11,484 bases of DNA from assembly GCA_050261415.1 (NCBI GenBank), contig JBLNDG010000200.1:1-11484 (forward strand), given 5' to 3'. Below, piece by piece: positions 1 to 5,916 of this stretch. A model generated the notes under the pieces. That model worked only from the letters and a program-made list of their open reading frames with translations. It ran no database searches and was not told the DNA's origin. The DNA comes from JBLNDG01 sp050261415. Lineage in GTDB: Bacteria; Bacillota; Clostridia; Lutisporales; Lutisporaceae. A program made the position numbers and the translations under genes. Position 1 is the first letter of the stretch. Each line of letters begins with the position of its first letter.

Positions 1-51
1 AAATATTGTACTACGATAAGCTTTAATGTAAAATCAAGTTGATCGATAAGG

Positions 52-112
52 TGTCCGGATGTCTCCGGTTTAATGTCCGGATGCCTCCGGAATTGCCGTC
101 CGGATAATCCGG
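52..112. repeat. Tandem GTCCGGAT...TCCGG repeats, possible insertion-sequence end
   Basis: Three imperfect copies of a unit that begins GTCCGGAT and ends TCCGG start at about 53, 75 and 98, so the spacing is 22 and 23 bases (two helical turns). The first two copies differ at only a few positions. The GC-rich repeats stand out from AT-rich flanks. They lie exactly where similarity to the DinB-like gene on the right stops making sense. Multiple short tandem repeats near the termini are known for IS21-family elements, where the transposase binds them, and that is my best guess; the element itself would lie to the left of the window. The identification is inference, the repeats are directly visible. 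Confidence 0.5.
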
Positions 113-525
113 TATACGCATTAATTATTTCACGAGTCTTTCTCCCCACTGCAATTCTATATTCCCGGAATTCATCCATGTTTATTTTAGCGCTAAAGCG
201 GGCAACTTCTTCAACAGTCATAGCATTACCGGTATCAAGTATTTCAGCGTTCATTCTTTCAATCCATTGATCTGTGTTTATAACTTGAGATTCATCCGCC
301 ACTAAAATATTCATGGTCATATCTATCCTCGTAATATTCAACATGTGCCAAGCTATAGAACTACTCTCCTTAAGAGGTATGGTCCGAAAAGTTGCATCAT
401 CCAGACCCTGCCATAATCATCTTCGAAAGTTACAATGTCCTCTCCTGACACAGCAGATGAATGAACCATCACATGCTGTCTGAGGCACAATTCAATAGCT
501 TCGCTCCTTAAATATTTAGAAACTG
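113..525 (-). pseudogene. DinB-like family protein, broken (fused, frameshifted, 3' end interrupted)
   Basis: Read on the minus strand, the first part of a DinB-like four-helix protein is found in the reading frame that closes at 353 (residues such as LCLRQHVMVHSS and TFEDD). From about 416 downwards it continues in another frame as LWQGLDDATFRTIP, then SSIAWHM, then MNILVADESQVINTDQW and FREYRIAVGRKTREI. The histidines of HVMVH and AWHM are at the positions where DinB-like proteins carry metal ligands. A frameshift near 413-418 therefore separates the two halves. The second frame stays open to the left edge of the window, but from about 112 leftwards it runs through the TCCGG repeats and no longer looks like the family. 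No native start is present, because the 5' end is joined to the PIN-like gene. Family DinB/YfiT-like metal-dependent enzymes; substrate unknown. Confidence 0.65.
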
Positions 526-967
526 GTGCATTACTTGATTTTATTATTGATAGTCTTCTTTTACCACTTGCAGTTTTTTGTGTTGGATCAAAAAAGTCTA
601 TTATAAAGTATGCTTTTTCATATGCTACACTAACAGATTTAGCTGTCTTTATATACCACATATCTTTAGTATTAACTGGAAAACCAAAATCCAATAACTT
701 CTTTCGTAATTCAACACTATTTATAGGTGCAATCTCCCTGATTCTATCCTCAATTAGCATTCTTGCAAACCAAGCAGAAAACCACTCAGGCTCCACAGAT
801 TGTTCCCATTCCTTTTCTATTTGTCCCCCATCATCAACATATGCAATAATGTTATTGCCAAGTTCAGTAAACACTTCTAAAGTCGAGGCAGTTAACTCAT
901 AACTTAGGCCTAATACTGTTTCTTAAAAATAATCCTTTATAACATTTGCATCAATTAATATATACAT
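353..967 (-). pseudogene. PIN-like nuclease gene with in-frame stop, fused in frame to DinB remnant
   Basis: The natural start is ATG at 967, two bases after the stop of the upstream ATPase and behind a GAGAGGA ribosome binding site. It opens with MYILIDANVIKDYF, a classic first strand of a PIN domain with the conserved Asp at residue 6. Codon 15 (923-925) is TAA. The same frame then continues uninterrupted from 922 to the stop at 353; the first internal ATG/GTG start after the stop is near 874, giving 173 codons. Further motifs include a WFSAWFARMLIEDRI stretch and, near codons 90-100 of that stretch, an FIIDFFDPTQ segment where PIN proteins usually show a late acidic SEDxDF motif. After roughly SSNAPVSKYLR (about 505-540) the sequence turns into DinB-like protein, so the C-terminus is chimeric. 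Known context: PIN-like nucleases beside AAA/DUF3696 ATPases. Inactive as written unless the stop is a sequence error or is read through. Confidence 0.65.
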
Positions 968-968
968 T

Positions 969-2303
969 TTATTCCTCTCGTTTATTTCGAATTTTAGCAA
1001 GTTTTTTAGCTTCCTCTAGTCTTTCTGGGAAAAAACCTTCGGGCCACTCCTCAATAAATCTTCCTTTCTCGTCCAAACTGAGCTTAACTGCATTTTTCTT
1101 GCCGTTATTTGCATAAATATAATAGAAAACTATATCCTTATTAGATATCTTTCCATTAGCAACAAATTGCTGCAATCTTAGAACTAAATGTTCACTATGA
1201 GTTTCTACTATGGATTGTATATTCCTTTTATAAAGACTGAAAAAAAGTTCCCTAACTCAGCTTGTGCCCTAGGATGTAAATGAATTTCTGGTTCTTCAAC
1301 AAGAAAAAGTGATCCATCTGCTAGGTTAAATCCAGCGACCAATACTGGAATCACTTGGCTATTTCCATACCCCACATCTGCGAAGTTCTGGTATTCTTTT
1401 GTCTCAGGATGCTGAAAATGAATTTCATAATAACGGTCTGAAAGCTTTACCATCTTTACATCTGAAGCAATGCCTGCAGAATTTAGCCATTCGATAACAT
1501 TACTGAGTATTCCTTTTGCACGTGAACCTTTTCTTAAGTTATCCATAGCTAATATGTTTATGCTATTCTCACCATTAGCCCCAACATGCTGCCTTTTCTC
1601 TCCAGAATAAAGAAACAATCTAGAAGGTGCCACTCTCATAGCTCCTACATACTCAATATTCTCTAAAGTATTCTGTAAATAATGGCTCATTCTAGTAATT
1701 TCAAAATTGGTTTTTTCTAATACTTTATAAAATTGATTCAATTGTGATTCATCACTATTAGGAAACACACCAATTATTCTGATAGGCATAAAATTTTTCA
1801 TTCTTAATTTCCTAGATATTTGTCCCATCACTGCTTGAGGTAATTCTTTATCTGCAATAATATTAATACTTTGGCGTTCAGAATCATCAGAATACTTTGA
1901 TTGGATTAATATACTATTATGCTTATTCATTGTACATTCGCTAAGAATAAGCTCCTGTAGTTTAGAACGATATGAAAACTTCATTGAAAGTCCTATCGAT
2001 TGTTTTGACTTAAGGCTTAACATACTTCTATCCCAATCAAAAGGTTCTATAGAAAATTTTATTTCAATCTTTCTTCTTTTAGAATTCTTGTACACTATAT
2101 CTCCATAAGAACCAAAATCGCCCATTTCGCCATTTAATAGCAATGGGACATTATTGTCATAACTTTTTACTGTCTGACTAAGAATACGAAAGCCGGAAAT
2201 AATAGAGGATTTTCCATAATTATTAGGTCCTAGCAATAGGGTAATTGGCTTCAGAAACCTCATCAAAAGCTTTGAAGTTTTTATATGAAATATTACTAAA
2301 CAC
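969..2303 (-). pseudogene. AAA family ATPase (AAA_15/21-like) with DUF3696 C-terminus, two frameshifts
   Basis: The true start is probably GTG at 2303, five bases after a GAGGTGA ribosome binding site (2309-2315). It encodes VFSNISYKNFKAFDEV, then the frame is lost near 2253-2260 and resumes as LKPITLLLGPNNYGKSS (Walker A of OLD/ABC-like AAA ATPases). That second stretch is open for about 350 codons, with an ADVGYGNSQVIPVL signature-like segment and a Walker B LFLVEEPEIHLHP. It is cut at 1218 by a second shift: the run of seven A (plus strand 1240-1246) needs one more base to join ELGNFF to SLYKRNIQSIVETHSEHL (ETHSEHL is the conserved His switch). The last 68 codons end with DEKGRFIEEWPEGFF, the DUF3696 hallmark. 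A single repaired gene would be about 445 residues. It lies 43 bases behind the Hsp70-TIR gene and touches the PIN-like gene. Confidence 0.8.
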
Positions 2304-2346
2304 TTAATTCACCTCAGCATAATATTTAGTATGTTATATTTATAGT

Positions 2347-3603
2347 TTAGTCTTGATGTATTATGTTTTTCACTGTAGCTATAAGTTTCTCTTCCATTTC
2401 TTTTATTCCCCTTGGAGTGTATGAATAGATAATACATCTTAAAGATTTTAGGTCAAAAGGTACATCATCTATACTTTGAGCTAAAAGAATAACATCCTTT
2501 CCAAGTGCATGCGCTAAACCAAGTTCATAGAAAACATTTGGATTTTTATTTGTAAGATCAGCAATTATAAGCCTTGCACGATTAATTTGTTCCCATATAT
2601 CTCTTGTTATTGAACCAATACCCACTATTTCATCAGCCCTTATGCACGAAAGTCCCTCTGCTTTAACAAGTTTGCTTATATGATCATCATAAATAGGTTT
2701 CATTTCATCACTAAATGGCATTATAACAAAACAAAGGTTCGAATCAAGGGTATATTCTCCTCCTCCAAAAATCTTTCCAATGTGTTCATTTTTTGTATTT
2801 GATGTTGTCATTTGTCCCCGTAATTTATTATTATCTTTTCGGGGAGAAATAGGAGTACTTACATTAGTTGGCTTAGCTTTAGGCTTTATTGAATTCATAC
2901 CAAAAAAAGAGGAAAAAATATCATCAATGCCACTGAAATCGAAATAATTTAATGGCAGTAATGCTTCAAGAGCTTCAACCTTCGTTTGTATAGTCTTTAT
3001 ATCATCAGAATCTAAAGCAATACCTAATTCTGCTATTGCTTTTTCAATTTTTTTATAATCATCAGAGAATGTGTTTCCAACCTTCTGTTTTTCCTTCAAT
3101 ACTGATTCAGCCTTTTCAATAATATTTTCTGCCCTGTTTTTCGCTTCAATAGATTTTAATATTATATCATCATCAGTTTTCTTAGCTATACTTTCCTCAA
3201 GTATCTTTTTAATTTTTTCATCTTCTAAATACTGCTGCATTGAATCAAACTCGGCATTTGCTTTTACGTTCGAATTCTCTTCAACAGCAGTAGCTATAAT
3301 TTTACAAGTTTGGTCGACCTCTAACATAATCTTTACTTGTGGCTTACCTTTTTTTGCTTCAAGAATCCCATTTAGTTCAAATGTTCCAATCTTAATATTA
3401 TGGGCTGCAATAGGTCTTTCGCCAATATAAATGTTTATTTTAACAGATTTTTGATTATCAGAAGCAGTTGTTAAAATTTGGCTTCTCATTGTAGGTAATG
3501 CAGTTCCTCTTAGAACAAAAGGTGTCGCTATACCTCCAAGTGTCTCTATACATATAGTTAATGGTAAATATTTAAATTTTTTCAAATCCATCTTATGTTC
3601 CAT
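2347..3603 (-). CDS. Hsp70 substrate-binding domain fused to TIR/nucleoside-deoxyribosyltransferase-like domain
   Basis: I prefer the ATG at 3603 (418 residues) over the TTG at 3615, because the AGAAGGA ribosome binding site abuts the TTG. Residues about 13-105 match the DnaK substrate-binding beta-sandwich: PLTICIETLGG, LPTMRSQILTTASDNQ, IGERPIAAHN, GTFELNGI. Residues about 115-216 are charged helices like the DnaK lid (IEAKNRAENIIEKAESVLKE). The DnaK ATPase domain is absent, and nothing resembling it lies upstream. A linker (217-275) contains DDIFSSFFG, like the G/F region of DnaJ. Residues about 288-415 form a Rossmann-like domain: LCFVIMPFSDEM, DEIVGIGSITRDIW, RLIIADLTNKNPN and VFYELGLAHALGKDVILL. 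This matches the TIR-like/nucleoside 2-deoxyribosyltransferase superfamily, in which the Glu of YELG (E360) is the expected catalytic residue. Such domains cleave NAD or related nucleotides in immune proteins. The inferred role is sensing of unfolded or foreign protein coupled to nucleotide cleavage. First gene of an operon with the ATPase and PIN genes. Confidence 0.85.
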   Translation of the reverse strand: MEHKMDLKKFKYLPLTICIETLGGIATPFVLRGTALPTMRSQILTTASDNQKSVKINIYIGERPIAAHNIKIGTFELNGILEAKKGKPQVKIMLEVDQTCKIIATAVEENSNVKANAEFDSMQQYLEDEKIKKILEESIAKKTDDDIILKSIEAKNRAENIIEKAESVLKEKQKVGNTFSDDYKKIEKAIAELGIALDSDDIKTIQTKVEALEALLPLNYFDFSGIDDIFSSFFGMNSIKPKAKPTNVSTPISPRKDNNKLRGQMTTSNTKNEHIGKIFGGGEYTLDSNLCFVIMPFSDEMKPIYDDHISKLVKAEGLSCIRADEIVGIGSITRDIWEQINRARLIIADLTNKNPNVFYELGLAHALGKDVILLAQSIDDVPFDLKSLRCIIYSYTPRGIKEMEEKLIATVKNIIHQD

Positions 3604-3651
3604 TTTATTTAGCAATCCTTCTAGCTGAACATTGTAAATTCAAATATGTTT

Positions 3652-3680
3652 TTTATCCCCTGTTACAATATTCTTCACAA
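3652..3680 (-). promoter_or_regulatory. Candidate sigma-A promoter of the Hsp70-TIR operon
   Basis: On the minus strand TTGTGA (3680-3675) and GATAAA (3657-3652) are separated by exactly 17 bases, about 50 bases before the chosen start at 3603. Each box matches the consensus at four of six positions, in AT-rich DNA where chance matches are common. Confidence 0.35.
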
Positions 3681-3735
3681 ACTTCCAAATTCCTTCTTTA
3701 TACAATATAAAATCTTTATACAGTATCTCACATAT

Positions 3736-3867
3736 CTACAGATAAAACTTCTTTTCCAACAACATTCTGTTGGGAATCTTGTTGGTGATATCCTCTCCCC
3801 AGTACGTTATCCAATTCTCCTCAAAACTACCTGGGTTTTCGGGAGGCCATTTGGGGTATGTCAAAGG
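3736..3867 (-). pseudogene. Unrecognised 43-codon reading-frame remnant
   Basis: From 3867 to the TAG at 3736 the minus strand encodes a protein-like stretch containing PKWPPENPGSFEENW, ITYWGEDITNKIP and NRMLLEKKFYL. The composition (many W, P, E, K) looks like real protein rather than translated noise, but there is no start codon or ribosome binding site. It begins one frame away from where the radical SAM fragment stops (3861), so the two may be parts of one shifted gene, or separate fragments joined by deletion. I do not recognise the family. Confidence 0.3.
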
Positions 3868-4061
3868 CTATCCCCTGCGGTTTGAATACACTCTTCTAAA
3901 GTTACCACAGATTTAACGTTATCATCAACAGTGGTGATTTTCCCGTAAAGTTTCAAATCAAATTCATTACCCGACTCAATACCAATGCAAACACCACTCA
4001 AGCCTGACTTTACCAAAAGCTTCATCAGTTCGATACTGTATGGAAAATGGATACCCCTCAT
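3861..4061 (-). pseudogene. Radical SAM protein fragment (barrel segment only)
   Basis: The 66-codon stretch contains IELMKLLVKSGLSGVCIGIESGNEFDLKLYGK. The phrase GIESGNE followed by a Lys-containing helix is the characteristic barrel segment of radical SAM enzymes, especially the B12-binding radical SAM group. The N-terminal CxxxCxxC cluster-binding loop and the C-terminal part of the barrel are missing, and TAA closes the frame two codons before the ATG. No ribosome binding site is visible. It ends at 3861 after an unrelated-looking tail (LEECIQTAGDSL). It is a degraded remnant, not a functional enzyme. Confidence 0.55.
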
Positions 4062-4224
4062 AAGTTAAATGTTAACTCAAATAATTCCATATGGATACCT
4101 AAATTAAAAAGTAGTTGGATTTAAAGCCGTTCCTGATGTATTCTACTGCTATATAAGAAACATGTACTACAGATAAACTTAAGCCCTTCCTTCATTTCCG
4201 CAAATACAAAAGCGGCTTCCGAAG
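4062..4224. other. Intergenic, no supported gene
   Basis: AT-rich stretch between the radical SAM fragment and the tRNA terminator. It contains a small perfect palindrome (AGTTAA-ATG-TTAACT, 4064-4078) and a short minus-strand reading with no start site. Nothing here can be assigned a function. Confidence 0.4.
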
Positions 4225-4225
4225 G

Positions 4226-4259
4226 AAAATAAAAACCTGTAGAACATACATTCTACAGG
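4226..4259 (-). terminator. Intrinsic terminator of the tRNA operon
   Basis: A perfect 9-base stem (CCTGTAGAA with TTCTACAGG, 4236-4244 and 4251-4259) encloses a six-base loop. On the minus strand it is followed by TTTTTATTTT. It sits directly after the tRNA-Cys gene and would end the tRNA transcript before the accessory island. Confidence 0.9.
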
Positions 4260-4263
4260 CTGT

Positions 4264-4338
4264 TGGAGGCGCCACCCGGATTTGAACCGGGGAGTAAGGG
4301 TTTTGCAGACCCGTGCCTTACCACTTGGCTATGGCGCC
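4264..4338 (-). tRNA. tRNA-Cys (anticodon GCA)
   Basis: Acceptor stem GGCGCCA pairs perfectly with TGGCGCC. The anticodon loop reads TCTGCAAA, giving GCA, and the T arm carries GGTTCAAATCC. Discriminator U73 is the identity base for cysteine, and CCA is encoded (4264-4266). Last gene of the five-tRNA operon. Confidence 0.97.
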
Positions 4339-4437
4339 GTATTATTGGAGACCATGCATGCACGGGCGCCGTGTTTGCCCCGGTTATCCGTTAACAATTA
4401 TTGCATTAAATTATCGCATGCCTGGCCTTTGCGTATC

Positions 4438-4512
4438 TGGAGCGGGATACGAGATTCGAACTCGCGACTTTCACCTTGGCAAGGTGACACTCTACCACTG
4501 AGTTAATCCCGC
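4438..4512 (-). tRNA. tRNA-Gly (anticodon GCC)
   Basis: Acceptor stem GCGGGAT pairs with ATCCCGC. The anticodon stem-loop CACCTTGCCAAGGTG places GCC, the T arm is GAGTTCGAATCTC, and CCA is encoded (4438-4440). Confidence 0.97.
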
Positions 4513-4592
4513 GTAAGTACATGGAAACATACTGTAACTCGATATGCTATTTTCATTTCAAGCGCCTGGCGCCGTTTCCCGGGCCAGAAACC

Positions 4593-4668
<76 letters not shown>

Positions 4669-4766
4669 GTAACCTAAACCGGCAATCCCCGCTCGCCCGA
4701 CCGGAAACACCTTTCATTTCCCGCCGGCTCGCTCTTCCTGGATCCCTGCCCTTTGCGCCGTATTGC

Positions 4767-4843
4767 TGGCGACCCGGAAGGGACTCGAACCCTCGGCCTC
4801 TAGCGTGACAGGCTAGCGTTCTAACCAACTGAACTACCGGGCC
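4767..4843 (-). tRNA. tRNA-Asp (anticodon GTC)
   Basis: Acceptor stem GGCCCGG pairs with CCGGGTC (one G-U pair). The anticodon stem-loop GCCTGTCACGC gives GTC, the T arm is AGGGTTCGAGTCCCT, discriminator is G as expected for aspartate, and CCA is encoded. Confidence 0.97.
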
Positions 4844-4893
4844 ACATACTGCAATACTGCTTGTGAATCATGCCGCTAGCAGCGGATAATTCC

Positions 4894-4969
4894 TGGTGGG
4901 CACTATAGGGCTCGAACCTATGGCCCCCTGCTTGTAAGGCAGGTGCTCTCCCAGCTGAGCTAAGCGCCC
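4894..4969 (-). tRNA. tRNA-Val (anticodon TAC)
   Basis: Acceptor stem GGGCGCT pairs with AGTGCCC (one wobble-type pair). The anticodon loop CTTACAA gives TAC, the T arm is ATAGGTTCGAGCCCTAT, and CCA is encoded. First gene of the tRNA operon, about 29 bases behind the promoter -10 box. Confidence 0.97.
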
Positions 4970-4997
4970 TCGTCTCTCGCGCCGAGCGACAATCAAT

Positions 4998-5026
4998 AGT
5001 ATACAAAAATAAATTTTCAAAGTCAA
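4998..5026 (-). promoter_or_regulatory. Sigma-A promoter of the tRNA operon
   Basis: TTGACT (5026-5021) and TATACT (5003-4998) on the minus strand are spaced by exactly 17 bases. Each box has five of six consensus bases, as expected for a strong stable-RNA promoter. Transcription would start just before tRNA-Val. Confidence 0.85.
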
Positions 5027-5150
5027 TAATAAATTGCATTCTTTATTTAGTTTACCCTCCGCGGGCTTATATTTTCTGTAGCTTGCTCATCTATGCTCAA
5101 CAATACGGATATGCCTTACCAAAAATACCGTATTGAAAAATGCCTTAATC

Positions 5151-5183
5151 AAAAACCCCGATATAGTAAATATCGGGGTTTTT
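5151..5183. terminator. Bidirectional intrinsic terminator behind the cold-shock gene
   Basis: A perfect inverted repeat: AAAAACCCCGATAT (5151-5164), a five-base loop, then ATATCGGGGTTTTT (5170-5183). With A5 on one side and T5 on the other it can act in both directions. On the minus strand it ends the cold-shock transcript and insulates the tRNA promoter. Confidence 0.9.
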
Positions 5184-5224
5184 GCTGCTAAGCTTGATTT
5201 TATGTTAAAGTCTTAAGACTTTAT

Positions 5225-5428
5225 TTACATAACCTTCGTCACATTTGCAGCCTGGGGTCCCTTTGCGCCTTCGACGACATCAAACTCTACTTCGCAGCCC
5301 TCTTCCAAGGTCTTGAACCCATCCATGGCAATTGCGGAAAAGTGAACAAAAACATCGTTCCCATTTTCCCTCTCAATGAATCCAAAACCTTTTTCCGCGT
5401 TAAACCATTTTACTCTTCCTCTTTGCAT
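5225..5428 (-). CDS. Cold-shock protein (CspA family)
   Basis: The 67-residue single cold-shock domain has the family's usual length. It carries the two nucleic-acid binding motifs KGFGFI (RNP1, about 14-19) and VFVHF (RNP2, about 26-30), preceded by the typical start RGRVKWFN. It binds single-stranded DNA and RNA in the cytoplasm and acts as an RNA chaperone. A GGAGG ribosome binding site precedes the ATG by eight bases. It is monocistronic, with its own candidate promoter near 5500 and a strong terminator at 5151-5183. The untranslated leader is about 65 bases, shorter than the long thermosensing leader of E. coli cspA. Confidence 0.97.
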   Translation of the reverse strand: MQRGRVKWFNAEKGFGFIERENGNDVFVHFSAIAMDGFKTLEEGCEVEFDVVEGAKGPQAANVTKVM

Positions 5429-5495
5429 TACATAAACCTCCTGAAATTATCTTGGAGTTGACCGCATAATTACGCTGCTTGCCAAAACCAAAACC

Positions 5496-5525
5496 AGTTT
5501 ATCATATTGTTTTGCCGCTTGTCAA
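5496..5525 (-). promoter_or_regulatory. Candidate promoter of the cold-shock gene
   Basis: A perfect TTGACA (5525-5520) on the minus strand is followed after 18 bases by TAAACT (5501-5496). A better -10 match, TATGAT (5506-5501), lies only 13 bases away, so the exact -10 is uncertain. Confidence 0.55.
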
Positions 5526-5674
5526 CGAGCAAGGATTACATAATCTGCCTTATAGTACACTTATGCCTTGACAATTCCTGGTTACCATAAATATATGCAA
5601 TATTATATTATCCATAACCGGAGCTTTATATTCAAAGCAGGCAAAAGTATCGGATGCTTGCGGCTTTCCGTCTT

Positions 5675-5848
5675 TTACGCATGCTCCTGTTCCGCATCCT
5701 GTAATGACTTTCTTTTCTTTGATACAAGACCCCCGATTCTTCCCGTTTCCTTCGCCGACAGGCTTTTCCACCCAAATTTTAGCACTTTCTCGGCCAATCC
5801 CAGTTCTTTCGCAACTTCAAATTTCAATATGTCCGTATTTTTCCCCAT
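5675..5848 (-). CDS. Small acid-soluble spore protein, minor alpha/beta type (SspF-like)
   Basis: The 57-residue protein starts MGKNTDILKFEVAKELGL and contains SAKETGRIGGLVSKKRK, the two conserved blocks of the alpha/beta SASP family; the E-T-G-x-I-G-G core includes the site cut by the germination protease. These proteins coat DNA in the forespore and protect it from UV and heat. I start at the ATG at 5848 rather than the one at 5869, because GAGAGG lies nine bases before the former and the extra residues (MYERHDD) are just the translated ribosome binding site. The lysine-rich SKKRK tail resembles the SspF subgroup more than the abundant SspA/B forms. This gene is the best evidence that the host forms endospores. 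Confidence 0.85.
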   Translation of the reverse strand: MGKNTDILKFEVAKELGLAEKVLKFGWKSLSAKETGRIGGLVSKKRKSLQDAEQEHA

Positions 5849-5886
5849 ATCATCGTGCCTCTCGTACATTACGTGAATTCATTCAT

Positions 5887-5915
5887 TATTTTGTGGAGAA
5901 ATTAGCCTTTTATGC
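5887..5915 (-). promoter_or_regulatory. Weak candidate forespore (sigma-G-like) promoter of the SASP gene
   Basis: GCATA (5915-5911) fits the sigma-F/G -35 pattern, and CAAAATA (5893-5887) partly fits the CATnnTA -10, with a 17-base spacer. It lies just after the stop of the S41 gene and about 38 bases before the SASP start. It was sought because SASP genes normally use sigma-G, so the evidence is biased. Confidence 0.3.
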
Positions 5916-5916
5916 A

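Noticed and set aside
52..112. Short regular repeats as a CRISPR array
   Set aside because: Units are adjacent, imperfect and only about 22 bases long, with no distinct spacers and no cas genes.
73..270. 65-codon plus-strand reading
   Set aside because: It is antisense to the DinB-like remnant, whose protein motifs are on the minus strand.
3071..3430. 119-codon plus-strand reading
   Set aside because: Antisense to the Hsp70-like domain; the minus-strand protein has clear family motifs.
3757..3774. Inverted repeat CCAACA...TGTTGG as a terminator
   Set aside because: Only six pairs, no T-run on either side, and it lies inside a protein-like remnant.
5550..5771. 73-codon minus-strand reading overlapping the SASP gene
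   Set aside because: It is a shadow of the SASP gene in another frame; the part downstream has no family motif or start signal.
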